NCBI RefSeq assembly: GCF_042653545.1
Contig: NZ_JBHSIS010000008.1
Coordinates: forward strand, 62,001-126,000
Length of the DNA stretch: 64,000 nucleotides
Direction of reading: 5' to 3'
Origin: Actinophytocola glycyrrhizae
GTDB lineage: Bacteria; Actinomycetota; Actinomycetes; Mycobacteriales; Pseudonocardiaceae
Made by a program: the position numbers and the translations under genes. Positions within the stretch are counted from its first letter, which is position 1; the number at the start of each line of letters is the position of its first letter. The notes below the pieces were generated by a model that saw only the letters and a program-made list of their open reading frames with translations, was not told the DNA's origin and did not search any database. Shown piece after piece: positions 25,039 through 32,923 of this stretch.

Positions 25039-25093
25039 TGCCCTGAAAGGCGCGTTTAGGGCGCCGAGTGCCCTGAACGCGCCTTTCAGGGCA
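25039..25093. repeat. CCTGAAAGGCGC hairpin between rhaS and rhaM
   Basis: TGCCCTGAAAGGCGCGTT (25039-25056) and its exact reverse complement (25076-25093). The inner 6 bp also pair with a single G-U, leaving a 7-nt loop. It interrupts the operon between binding protein and mutarotase genes, so it may limit read-through or protect the upstream mRNA. Confidence 0.88.
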
Positions 25094-25116
25094 GCCGGGA
25101 GGACGGGAGGCGGCTG

Positions 25117-25449
25117 ATGCGACGGGTTTGTTTTCTGCTCAAGGTCCGGGAGGACCGGGCCGAGGAGTACCAGCGGCGGCACGCCGAGGTGTGGCCGGAC
25201 ATGCTGGCCGCGCTGCGGGAGACGGGCTGGCGGAACTACTCGTTGTTCCTCCGCCCGGACGGGTTGCTCGTCGGGTACTTCGAGACCGACGACCTCGACG
25301 CGGCGCTCGCCGGGATGGCGGCGCGCGATGTGAACACCAGGTGGCAGACCGAGATGGCGCCGTTCTTCGAAGGGCTCGACGGTGGCGCGCCCGACGCGGG
25401 GATCACGCCGCTCACCGAGGTCTTCCACCTCGACCAGGAGAACCGATGA
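25117..25449 (+). CDS. rhaM: L-rhamnose mutarotase
   Basis: 110 residues, the standard length. It interconverts the alpha and beta anomers of L-rhamnose. The sequence RVCFLLKVREDRAEEYQRRH, then AEVWPDMLAALRETGWRNYS and LFLRPDGLLVGYFETDD, is the RhaM/RhaU pattern; the catalytic His is in RRHAEVWP and the WQTEMAPFF tryptophan is present. ATG 25117 has GGGAGG upstream. Its stop overlaps the ATG of rhaI (ATGA). Confidence 0.93.
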   Translation: MRRVCFLLKVREDRAEEYQRRHAEVWPDMLAALRETGWRNYSLFLRPDGLLVGYFETDDLDAALAGMAARDVNTRWQTEMAPFFEGLDGGAPDAGITPLTEVFHLDQENR

Positions 25450-26612
25450 CCGACCAGTCAGCCGTCAAGGCGGCGCTCCGTGCCCAGCACATCGAGACCC
25501 CCTCGTGGGCGTACGGCAACTCCGGCACCCGCTTCAAGGTGTTCGCGCAGGAGGGGGTGCCGCGCGACGCCTACGAGAAGGTCGACGACGCGGCGACCGT
25601 GCACCGGTTCACCGGCGTCGCGCCGACGGTGGCGCTGCACATCCCGTGGGACCGGGTCGACGACTACGGCGACCTCGCCAGGCACGCGAAGGAGCGGGGT
25701 ATCGGGCTGGGCGCGATCAACCCGAACGTGTTCCAGGAGGACGACTACCGGCTCGGCAGCGTCTGCAACCCGGACGAGGCGGTGCGCCGCAAGGCGCTCG
25801 ACCACCTCCTGGAGTGCGTCGAGATCATGAACGTGACCGGGTCGCGGGACCTGTCGCTGTGGTTCGCCGACGGGACCAACTACCCGGGGCAGGACTCCGT
25901 CCGGGCTCGGCAGGAACGGCTTTCCGAGGCACTGCGCACCGTGCGCGACCGGCTCAGCGGCGACCAGCGGATGCTGTTGGAGTACAAGCTGTTCGAGCCC
26001 GCGTTCTACACCATGGACGTGCCGGACTGGGGCACCAGCTACGCGCACTGCGTGGACCTCGGGGACCGGGCGAAGGTGCTCGTCGACACCGGGCACCACG
26101 CGCCGGGGGTGAACATCGAGTTCATCGTCGCGTTCCTGCTGCACCGGGACAAGCTCGGCGGGTTCCACTTCAACTCGCGGTTCTACGCCGACGACGACCT
26201 GATGGTGGGTGCGGCCGATCCGTACCAGCTGTTCCGGATCATGGTGGAGATCGTGCTGGGTGGCGGGCTCGACGCGAGCGCGGGCGTCGCGTTCATGCTC
26301 GACCAGTGCCACAACATCGAGCCGAAGATCCCGGCGCTGATCCGGTCGGTCCTCAACGTCCAGGAGGCGACGGCGAAGGCGCTGCTCGTCGACCAGGACG
26401 CGCTCCGCGCAGCGCAGCAGAACGGCGACGTGCTCGAGGCCAACGCGGCGCTGACCGACGCGTTCGCCACCGACGTGCGGCCGCTGCTGGCCGAACTGCG
26501 CGAGGACATGGGCATCGACCCGGACCCGTTGAGCGCGTACCGGCGGTCCGGGCACTTCGAGACGATCCGCGACGCGCGCGCGGGCGGCGCCGCGGCGGGA
26601 TGGGGAGCATGA
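25446..26612 (+). CDS. rhaI: L-rhamnose isomerase (RhaI, Stutzeri type)
   Basis: 388 residues. A TIM-barrel aldose-ketose isomerase converting L-rhamnose to L-rhamnulose. Conserved segments: ETPSWAYGNSGTRFKVF, DLSLWFADGTNYPGQDS, LEYKLFEPAFYTMDVPDWG (metal Glu), LVDTGHHAPGVNIEF (Asp/His) and GGFHFNSRFYADDDLMVGAA with its Asp cluster. The ATG overlaps the mutarotase stop. No rhamnulokinase or rhamnulose-1-phosphate aldolase gene follows, unlike usual rhamnose operons; those steps must be encoded elsewhere. Confidence 0.93.
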   Translation: MTDQSAVKAALRAQHIETPSWAYGNSGTRFKVFAQEGVPRDAYEKVDDAATVHRFTGVAPTVALHIPWDRVDDYGDLARHAKERGIGLGAINPNVFQEDDYRLGSVCNPDEAVRRKALDHLLECVEIMNVTGSRDLSLWFADGTNYPGQDSVRARQERLSEALRTVRDRLSGDQRMLLEYKLFEPAFYTMDVPDWGTSYAHCVDLGDRAKVLVDTGHHAPGVNIEFIVAFLLHRDKLGGFHFNSRFYADDDLMVGAADPYQLFRIMVEIVLGGGLDASAGVAFMLDQCHNIEPKIPALIRSVLNVQEATAKALLVDQDALRAAQQNGDVLEANAALTDAFATDVRPLLAELREDMGIDPDPLSAYRRSGHFETIRDARAGGAAAGWGA

Positions 26613-26613
26613 G

Positions 26614-27987
26614 ATGAAGAGACTGGGTGTCCTGCTCGCGACCCTGCTGATCACCGGGTCCACAGTGGTCAGCCCCGTTGTCACCGCGGAACCGGCGGCA
26701 GACCCCGCGGTGCGGTTACTGCGGGACACCCAGCTCGACCCGGCCGCGCTGTACTTCGTGTCCTACGACGGTCTGGTCAACAACGAGTCGTTCCAGCAGG
26801 ACGCGATCCGCACCCACGGCGCGTACCAGTACGCGGCGTGGTACACGGCCGACCGGAGCGCGGTCGTCGCGCGCCGCCGCACGGGAGCCACCACGTGGCA
26901 GAAGGTGGTGCTCCCCCACAAGCTGTCCGCCAACGACTCGCACAACGTGATCTCGCTCGGCATCTCGCCCCGCGACGGCCGCCTGCACGTCGCGATGGAC
27001 ACCCACAACACGCCCGTGCACTACGTGAAGACCGTGGCGAACGCAGTGGACAGTCCACAGTGGTCCATCGAGCGGTTCGGTCCCGTGCAGCGGACCCTGG
27101 ACGGCGTCGACCTCGGCGGCATCAGCTACCCGCGGTTCGTCGTCACGCCCGACCGGCACCTGCAGCTGAGCTTCCGCACCGGCGGCTCCGGCAACGGCAC
27201 GAACGAGCTGGCCGAGTACGACGGCACCTGGCGCAGACTCGGCAGATGGACCTCCGCGACCGGGCCATGGACCGGGCCGAACGGTGTGGTCAGCACCACC
27301 CGCAACATGTACCTGCACGGCCTCACCTACGGCCCCGGCGGGCGTCTGCACGCGGCGTTCACCTGGCGCGAGGGCGACACCGGGGTCCTGTGCGCACCCG
27401 GCGGGCTCACCAACCACGACACCGGCTACGTCTACAGCGACGACCAGGGCCGCACCTGGCGCCGCGACGACGGCACGCGGGTCACCACCCCGGTCGCCGT
27501 CGACCCCGGTCTGGTCGTCGACCCGCTCGGCCCCGACCACGGCCTGATGAACCAGGAAAGCCAGGCCGTCGACTCGGCCGGCACCCCGCACATCGTGATC
27601 AGCTACGTGCCTGGCCGGTTCACCCAGTGCGTCACCAGCTACGCCGCCGACCGCACCCGCTGGGCCCGCACGTTCCACCTGACCAGGAAGAACGGCGACT
27701 GGACCAAGCACGAGGTCCCGGTCCCGCCCAACGCCACCGGCCGCACCCGGATCGTGTTCGACGGCGAGGACAACGCCTACCTCGTGATGCCGTACGGCCG
27801 GATCGTGGCCGCGTCCAGGGCGAGCGGCTGGACGGACTGGACCGTGCTGTTCGACCGGCCGGGCATGAACTCCTTCGGCGAGGTGAACGTCGACCTCGCG
27901 GGCGGTGTGCTTTCCGTGCTGTACCAGCAACGTTCGACCGGCACCACGCCGTCGCCGATCCGTGTCGCGGACTTCCGGATCGGCTGA
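26614..27987 (+). CDS. Secreted BNR-repeat protein, possible rhamnosyl-glucuronate lyase
   Basis: 457 residues. A signal peptide (KRLGVLLATLLITGSTVVSP, cut near TAEPAA) precedes a beta-propeller of the BNR_4 type: YFVSYDGLVNNESFQQDA, SHNVISLGISPRDGRLHVAM with DTHNTPVHY, GISYPRFVVTPDRHLQLSFR, YVYSDDQGRTWRRDDGT and QESQAVDSAGTPHIVISYV. This fold includes ulvan lyases and the PL42 enzymes that cut rhamnose from glucuronate in gum arabic-like side chains. Position right after rhaI supports a role in releasing L-rhamnose outside the cell. That activity is an inference. Start ATG 26614 lies 1 nt after the rhaI stop. Confidence 0.75.
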   Translation: MKRLGVLLATLLITGSTVVSPVVTAEPAADPAVRLLRDTQLDPAALYFVSYDGLVNNESFQQDAIRTHGAYQYAAWYTADRSAVVARRRTGATTWQKVVLPHKLSANDSHNVISLGISPRDGRLHVAMDTHNTPVHYVKTVANAVDSPQWSIERFGPVQRTLDGVDLGGISYPRFVVTPDRHLQLSFRTGGSGNGTNELAEYDGTWRRLGRWTSATGPWTGPNGVVSTTRNMYLHGLTYGPGGRLHAAFTWREGDTGVLCAPGGLTNHDTGYVYSDDQGRTWRRDDGTRVTTPVAVDPGLVVDPLGPDHGLMNQESQAVDSAGTPHIVISYVPGRFTQCVTSYAADRTRWARTFHLTRKNGDWTKHEVPVPPNATGRTRIVFDGEDNAYLVMPYGRIVAASRASGWTDWTVLFDRPGMNSFGEVNVDLAGGVLSVLYQQRSTGTTPSPIRVADFRIG

Positions 27988-27996
27988 GGGGACACC

Positions 27997-29403
27997 ATGA
28001 CCGACAAGAGACGGCCGAGGATCGGCCTCGTCGCGGGCGGGCTCGGCGCGTACTGGCCCCAGTTCCCGGACCTCCTGCCGACGCTGCGGGAGTCGTCGCG
28101 GTACGTCAGCGAGCGGATCAAGGGCCACGACGCCGACGTCGTCGACGTCGGGTTCATCTCCGACGCCCAGGAAGGCGCGCGGGCCGCGGAGGAGCTGCGC
28201 GAGGCGGGCTGCGACCTGATCGTCGGGTTCCTCACCACGTACCTGACCGCGACCATGCTCATGCCGGTCGCGCAGCGCAGTGGCGCGCCGGTGCTGCTGA
28301 TCAACCTGCAGCCCACCGAGTCCATGGACCACGCGACGTTCGACACCGGGCAGTGGCTCGCCTACTGCGGCGCGTGCCCGCTGCCGGAGATGGCGAACGC
28401 GTTCACCCGCGCGGGCATCGACTTCCGCAGCGTGTCCGGCCACCTGCGGGACGAGCGGGCGTGGGCGAAGATCGGTGCGTGGATCCGCGCCGCCGGGGTG
28501 CGGAAGGTGCTGCGGCACGGCAGGCACGGGCTCATGGGACACCTCTACCCCGGCATGTACGACGTGTCGACCGACCTCGCGATGGTCAACGCGCACTTCG
28601 GCGGACACGTCGAGGTGCTGGAGTTCGACGACCTGCTGGTGCGGGTCGAGGCCGTCACCGAGTCCGAAGTGGACAGGCGGCTGGCGGCGGCCAGCGAGGT
28701 GTTCGAGGTGACCGAGTCGGTCGACCGGGAGGACTTCGCCTGGGGCGCCCGGGTTTCCGTCGGCCTCGACCGGCTCGTCGCCGACTTCGACCTCGACAGC
28801 CTCGCCTACTACCACCGCGGCCTGAACGGCGAGCAGCACGAGCGGCTCGGCGCGGGCATGATCCTCGGCGCGAGCCTGCTCACCGCCCGCGGTGTCCCGG
28901 CGGCCGGTGAGTACGAGCTGCGCACCAGCCTCGCCATGCTGATCATGGACGTGCTCGGCGCCGGCGGGTCGTTCACCGAGTTCCAGGCGCTCGACTTCAC
29001 GCGCGGGCACGTCGAGATGGGCCACGACGGGCCCGCGCACCTGGCGATCTCGGCGAAGAAGCCGCTGCTGCGCGGGCTCGGCGTGTTCCACGGCAAGCGC
29101 GGGTGGGGCGTGTCGGTCGAGTTCGACGTGGCCACCGGCCCGGTCACGCTGCTGGGGGTCGGCCAGACCCGCGACGGCCGGTACACGCTGGTCGCCGCGG
29201 AGGGCATGGTCGCCGACGGGCCGCACCTGAGGATCGGCAACACCACGAGCCGCGTCGACTTCGGCCGGGACCCCGGCGAGTGGACCGACGACTGGTCCGC
29301 GAGCGGTGTCGGGCACCACTGGGCGCTGGGCACCGGGCACCGGCTGGCGGAGCTGAAGGCGGTCGCGAGCCTCCTCGACGTGGAGCTGACCACGGTAACG
29401 TGA
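27997..29403 (+). CDS. L-arabinose/L-fucose isomerase-like protein
   Basis: 468 residues. The sequence PRIGLVAGGLGAYWPQFPDL, then GCDLIVGFLTTYLTATMLMP, is the N-terminal part of the arabinose/fucose isomerase fold. SLAYYHRGLNG and GEYELRTSLAMLIMDVL, followed by FTEFQALDFTRGHVEMGHDG, hold the metal-binding Glu, Glu and His expected in AraA; HHWALGTGH gives the late His. It is near AraA in length (~500) but divergent, so the true sugar is unclear. ATG 27997 has GAGGGG upstream, 9 nt after the BNR gene. A second isomerase next to RhaI suggests another sugar released by the same polysaccharide. Confidence 0.75.
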   Translation: MTDKRRPRIGLVAGGLGAYWPQFPDLLPTLRESSRYVSERIKGHDADVVDVGFISDAQEGARAAEELREAGCDLIVGFLTTYLTATMLMPVAQRSGAPVLLINLQPTESMDHATFDTGQWLAYCGACPLPEMANAFTRAGIDFRSVSGHLRDERAWAKIGAWIRAAGVRKVLRHGRHGLMGHLYPGMYDVSTDLAMVNAHFGGHVEVLEFDDLLVRVEAVTESEVDRRLAAASEVFEVTESVDREDFAWGARVSVGLDRLVADFDLDSLAYYHRGLNGEQHERLGAGMILGASLLTARGVPAAGEYELRTSLAMLIMDVLGAGGSFTEFQALDFTRGHVEMGHDGPAHLAISAKKPLLRGLGVFHGKRGWGVSVEFDVATGPVTLLGVGQTRDGRYTLVAAEGMVADGPHLRIGNTTSRVDFGRDPGEWTDDWSASGVGHHWALGTGHRLAELKAVASLLDVELTTVT

Positions 29404-29407
29404 GGCG

Positions 29408-30343
29408 GTGACGCGCCTCATCATCGACACTGACCCCGGCATCGACGACGCCATGGCGTTGTTCGCCGCACTGGCCTCCCCCGAGCTGGACGTGGCCGGG
29501 CTGACCACCGTGTTCGGCAACGTCACGGTCGAGGTCGCGACCCGCAACGCACTGGCGCTGCTGGACATCGCGGGCCGCGCCGACATCCCGGTCGCGCGTG
29601 GTGCCACCGCGCCGCTCGCCATGGACTACCTCGGCGCGATCCCGCACATCCACGGCGAGGACGGGCTCGGCGACGGCGGTGACCTGGCCGAACCGTCCCG
29701 TCCGGCCCTGGACGTGAGCGCGGCCGAGTTCCTGTGCCGGGAGGCGCCGGGCGCGACGATCCTCGCGATCGGGCCGCTGACCAACCTCGCGCTGGCGCTG
29801 CGGTTGCGCCCCGACCTCGACACGCTGGTCGAGCAGGTCGTCGTGATGGGCGGCAACGCGCTCGGCCCCGGCAACGCGACCCCGGCGGCCGAGGCGAACA
29901 TGTGGAACGACCCGGAAGCGGCGGACGTCGTGTTCGGCGCCCGGTGGCCGGTGACGATGGTCGGGCTGGACGTGACGCACCAGGTGCTGCTGCCCGGTGA
30001 CCGCGTCGACGCGGTCACCTCGGGGGACACGCCGACCGCGCGGCTGCTCGCGCGGGCGATCCCGCTGTACCGGGCGTTCCTGACCAAGGCCAGCGGCCAG
30101 GACGGCATCTACCTGCACGACCCGAGCGCGGTCGCGTACCTCCTCGCCCCCGGCCTGTTCCGCACGAAGCGGTGGCCGGTCCGCGTGGAGACGCAGGGCA
30201 TCAGCCGGGGCAAGACCTGGCCCAACCTCGGCGGCACCGACGACCCGGCGCCCCCCGCGTGGCAGGGGCGGCCGCTCGTGAACGTGTGCGTGGAGGTGGA
30301 CGCGCCAGGGGTACTCGACCTGATCACCGCACGCCTTCCCTGA
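29408..30343 (+). CDS. Ribonucleoside hydrolase (IUNH family)
   Basis: 311 residues. The Asp cluster IIDTDPGIDDAMAL at the N-terminus binds calcium; AIGPLTNLALAL and EANMWNDPEAADVVFGARWP are the further active-site blocks. These enzymes split N-glycosidic bonds of ribonucleosides. GTG 29408 lies 4 nt after the previous stop. It is embedded in the rhamnose operon, where a nucleoside hydrolase is unexpected; it may act on another pentoside. The stop is shared with the LanC-like start (TGATG). Confidence 0.88.
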   Translation: MTRLIIDTDPGIDDAMALFAALASPELDVAGLTTVFGNVTVEVATRNALALLDIAGRADIPVARGATAPLAMDYLGAIPHIHGEDGLGDGGDLAEPSRPALDVSAAEFLCREAPGATILAIGPLTNLALALRLRPDLDTLVEQVVVMGGNALGPGNATPAAEANMWNDPEAADVVFGARWPVTMVGLDVTHQVLLPGDRVDAVTSGDTPTARLLARAIPLYRAFLTKASGQDGIYLHDPSAVAYLLAPGLFRTKRWPVRVETQGISRGKTWPNLGGTDDPAPPAWQGRPLVNVCVEVDAPGVLDLITARLP

Positions 30344-31587
30344 TGTACCAACGGGTCGCGGACGCCGCGTGGCGGTGGGTGCTGTCGCAGGTGCGGTGGG
30401 CTGACGAGCTGTCGATCCCCGAGACACCGGGCACCGACCTGCCGCCGGAGCACCGCGACGGGATGAACTCCGGGGTGGGCGGGCTCGCCTACGTGCTGGC
30501 CGAGATCCGGCTGTCGCGGCCGTGGACCACGGAGGAATCGCTGCTCGCCGAGCGCATCGTGACACAGCTGAACGCCGAGGTGCCCCACGCGACCGAGTAC
30601 GACTTCTTCGACGGGCTGGTCAGCGCGGTCGGGGTGCTGACCGCGCTCGGCGCGGACCCGTCGCCCGCCGTGGACCGGTTGCTCGCACTGGCGACGCCGG
30701 ACGGCTGGCCGCAGACGGCGTTCGAGCCGCCCCGTTTCCTTCCCGGCACCCGGGTGACCGACGTGGTGCTGGGCACGGCCGGGGTGCTGCTGGCCGCGGT
30801 GTGGACGAACGCACGCGAACTGGGCGCGTTGGCGGCGGAGGTGCTGCTCGCCGAGGCGGAGGAGGTGCCGGCCGGGCTCGACTGGGCGTACGTGCCGACG
30901 CGGTTCCGCACCGACGAGACGGTGCGGCTGCCGAACTTCTCGCACGGTGTCGCGGGGATCGCGGCCGCGCTCGCGGTGGCCGGTGCCCGGTTCGATCGCC
31001 GGGACCTGGTGACCGCCGCGACCAGAGGCGCGTCGCACCTGCTGTCGCTCGGCGACGGATACGTCGTGCCACGACGGATTCCGCCAGGAGACGAGCCCGT
31101 CGCGCACGGGTGGTGTCACGGCGGGTCCGGCACGTCGCTGCTGTACCTGGCGCTGGCGCGGGCCGGGGTGGCGGAGGTCGCGGGGGCCGCGCCGATGGAA
31201 TGGCACCGGCGTGCGCTGGCGGGGGTGCGCACCTCGGGTCTGCCCGAGCGGCTGCGGCCCGGGTTCTGGGACAACGACGGCCGGTGCTGCGGGACCGCCG
31301 GTGTCGGGGACACGTTCCTCGACTCGTGGTGCCGTGGCGGTGACCCCGACGACCTGGCGTTCGCGGTGCGGCTGGCGGACGCGCTGGTGGCACGCGCGGT
31401 GACCGACGGCCCGCACGCGTACTGGCGGTTCGTCGAGCACCGGGACGTGGAGCCGCTGCTGCCGCCCGGCGTCGGCTGGCTGCAGGGGGCGGCCGGGATC
31501 GCGGCGTTCCTGTTCCGGGTCAGCCGGGCACTGCGGGCTTCGACGGAGCCGGTGCCGCGGCTGGACTCGTGGTGGGCACTCCCCTGA
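30343..31587 (+). CDS. LanC-like (six-hairpin) protein
   Basis: 414 residues with repeats of the (alpha/alpha)6 barrel. Motifs: GMNSGVGGLAYVLAEI, LPNFSHGVAGIAAALAV, VAHGWCHGGSGTSLLYLALA, DGRCCGTAGVGDTFL and GVGWLQGAAGIAAFLFR. The WCHGG and CCGTAG cysteines match two of the three zinc ligands of LanC cyclases; the usual CHG of the second motif is CCG here. No lantibiotic precursor or dehydratase gene is near, and it is the last gene of a sugar operon (ATG 30343 within TGATG). It could therefore be a thioether enzyme, a sensor, or a barrel adapted to sugars. The 3' end overlaps the convergent gene by 68 nt. Confidence 0.82.
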   Translation: MYQRVADAAWRWVLSQVRWADELSIPETPGTDLPPEHRDGMNSGVGGLAYVLAEIRLSRPWTTEESLLAERIVTQLNAEVPHATEYDFFDGLVSAVGVLTALGADPSPAVDRLLALATPDGWPQTAFEPPRFLPGTRVTDVVLGTAGVLLAAVWTNARELGALAAEVLLAEAEEVPAGLDWAYVPTRFRTDETVRLPNFSHGVAGIAAALAVAGARFDRRDLVTAATRGASHLLSLGDGYVVPRRIPPGDEPVAHGWCHGGSGTSLLYLALARAGVAEVAGAAPMEWHRRALAGVRTSGLPERLRPGFWDNDGRCCGTAGVGDTFLDSWCRGGDPDDLAFAVRLADALVARAVTDGPHAYWRFVEHRDVEPLLPPGVGWLQGAAGIAAFLFRVSRALRASTEPVPRLDSWWALP

Positions 31588-31963
31588 AGCGTGCCAGGAC
31601 GCGGGTCCGCAGCAGGTCGTACTCCTCGCGGCAGCGCTTCGGCGGCCCGTCCGGGCGCTGGACCACCTGTGCGCCGACGACGTCCTCGTCCGGCCGGAAC
31701 TGGCCGCGGGTGAGGTCCACCTCCAGTCCCGTGCCGAAGCGGTTCCAGTAGTGCACGCCGGTCCGCTCTCCCGCGACCCGGACCTCGCCGAGCACCAACT
31801 CACCGCCGAACAGGTCGTGCAGCACCAGCGCGGTCACCCCGCACTGGCCGCGAGCGGGGTTGCCGGGATCCCAGTCGGGGCGGTCTGCCGGGTCGCAGGT
31901 GTCGGCGCCCCAGCTCGCCCGCACGGCACGCTCCACGTCGGCGAGGGTCCACATGGCCCACAT
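31520..31963 (-). CDS. YunG-family protein
   Basis: 147 residues. The segment ARGQCGVTALVLHDLFGGEL, then VHYWNRFGTGLEVDLTRGQF, is characteristic of the YunG family, with the GQC cysteine and HYWN histidine perhaps forming a papain-like active site. Function is unknown. ATG 31963 or 31954 may be the start; neither has a strong ribosome site. It lies 11 nt after the DUF742 gene, in the place where conservons carry their GTPase gene. Its 3' end overlaps the LanC-like gene on the opposite strand by 68 nt; the Pro/Ala-rich C-terminus is encoded there. Confidence 0.7.
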   Translation of the reverse strand: MWAMWTLADVERAVRASWGADTCDPADRPDWDPGNPARGQCGVTALVLHDLFGGELVLGEVRVAGERTGVHYWNRFGTGLEVDLTRGQFRPDEDVVGAQVVQRPDGPPKRCREEYDLLRTRVLARFRGVPTTSPAAAPAPSKPAVPG

Positions 31964-31974
31964 TGTGCCGGGGC

Positions 31975-32475
31975 TCAGGTGCGCAGGTTGGCGAGGCCGC
32001 GCAGCACGCGTTGCATCAGCGCGATGTCCGGGCGGGCGTCCGGTGCCGTCTCGTTGTGGTGGACGGTGACCAGGCCCAGCCCGGCCATGTCGTCGAGCAG
32101 GACGCGGACCACGCCGATCGGCAGGCAGAGCAGTGCACCGATCTCCGCGACCGACCTCGTCTGCCTGCACAGCCGCGCCACCGACTGGTGCTCGACCCGC
32201 ATGGTGGTGAACAGCTCCTCGGCGCGGGGCGCGGTCGCGATCAGCGTCTCGATCTCCAGCCTGCCGCTCGACCTGGTGCGGCCCGCGGTCCAGGCGTACG
32301 CGCGGACGCTCGCCGCGTTCTCCTCGGCGGGCGGTGGCTCGTCGGCGGGCGCTTCTTGTTGCGGGGCACGGGATTCCTGGGCCGGTCCCGGGTCTGGCGA
32401 GCGTTTGCGTGGCCTGCCCATGGTGAGGCCGTTGAGCACGTCGGCGAAGGTCGACTCGGGTCTGTCATCAGTCAT
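31975..32475 (-). CDS. cvnC: DUF742 protein (CvnC-like)
   Basis: 166 residues. The C-terminal ~110 residues are the DUF742 winged-helix-like domain: SSGRLEIETLIATAPRAEEL, QTRSVAEIGALLCLPIGVVR, VLLDDMAGLGLVTVHHNE and LMQRVLRGLANLRT. The first ~60 residues are a Pro/Glu-rich linker. In conservons this subunit accompanies the sensor kinase, roadblock and GTPase. ATG 32475 has GAGGAG upstream, 19 nt after the roadblock stop. Confidence 0.9.
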   Translation of the reverse strand: MTDDRPESTFADVLNGLTMGRPRKRSPDPGPAQESRAPQQEAPADEPPPAEENAASVRAYAWTAGRTRSSGRLEIETLIATAPRAEELFTTMRVEHQSVARLCRQTRSVAEIGALLCLPIGVVRVLLDDMAGLGLVTVHHNETAPDARPDIALMQRVLRGLANLRT

Positions 32476-32494
32476 GACAGCTCCTCGCGCGGGA

Positions 32495-32923
32495 TCAGCC
32501 CGCGGCCAGTGCGGCCCGCAGCTGCGGGGTGAGGATCTGGCCGACCCGGTCCACGAGCACCGTCATCTCGTAGGCGACCTGCGCGATGTCGCAGTCGCGG
32601 GCCGCGAGCACCGCGAGGCACGAGCCGTCCTTGATCGACGTCAGCAGCAGTGCGCCGCCGTCCATCTCCACGACCGCGCGCACCACCGACTCCGCGCCGA
32701 GCGCCTTCGCGGCACCGAGGTTGAGGCTCACGATGCCTGCCGCGATCGCGGCGAGCTGACCGGCGCGTTCCTCCGGCAGACGCGCGGACGCGGTGAGCAT
32801 CAGCCCGTCGACCGACACCACCACGGCGTGCGCCACCCCGGGGGTGTTGTCGACGAAGTTGTTGACCAGCCACCCGAACTGTCCCATCTGCTGCCGGTCG
32901 GCCGGCTCGTGCGTGGCGGTCAT
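32495..32923 (-). CDS. cvnB: Roadblock/LC7 domain protein (CvnB-like)
   Basis: 142 residues. FGWLVNNFVDNTPGVAHAVV, VSVDGLMLTASARLPEERAG, AVVEMDGGALLLTSIKDGS and AARDCDIAQVAYEMTVLVDR are the roadblock/LC7 blocks found in conservons and in MglB-type regulators of small GTPases. ATG 32923 overlaps the stop of the kinase gene (ATGA). Its usual partner, a Ras-like GTPase, is not in this cluster. Confidence 0.93.
   Translation of the reverse strand: MTATHEPADRQQMGQFGWLVNNFVDNTPGVAHAVVVSVDGLMLTASARLPEERAGQLAAIAAGIVSLNLGAAKALGAESVVRAVVEMDGGALLLTSIKDGSCLAVLAARDCDIAQVAYEMTVLVDRVGQILTPQLRAALAAG

Noticed and set aside
26716..29622. Very long antisense frame (968 codons) across the BNR and isomerase genes
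   Set aside because: It is the mirror of well-supported plus-strand genes, has no recognisable domain, and is explained by high GC content.
30343..31587. Lanthipeptide biosynthesis cluster
   Set aside because: There is no precursor peptide, dehydratase, protease or exporter next to the LanC-like gene; neighbours are sugar genes.
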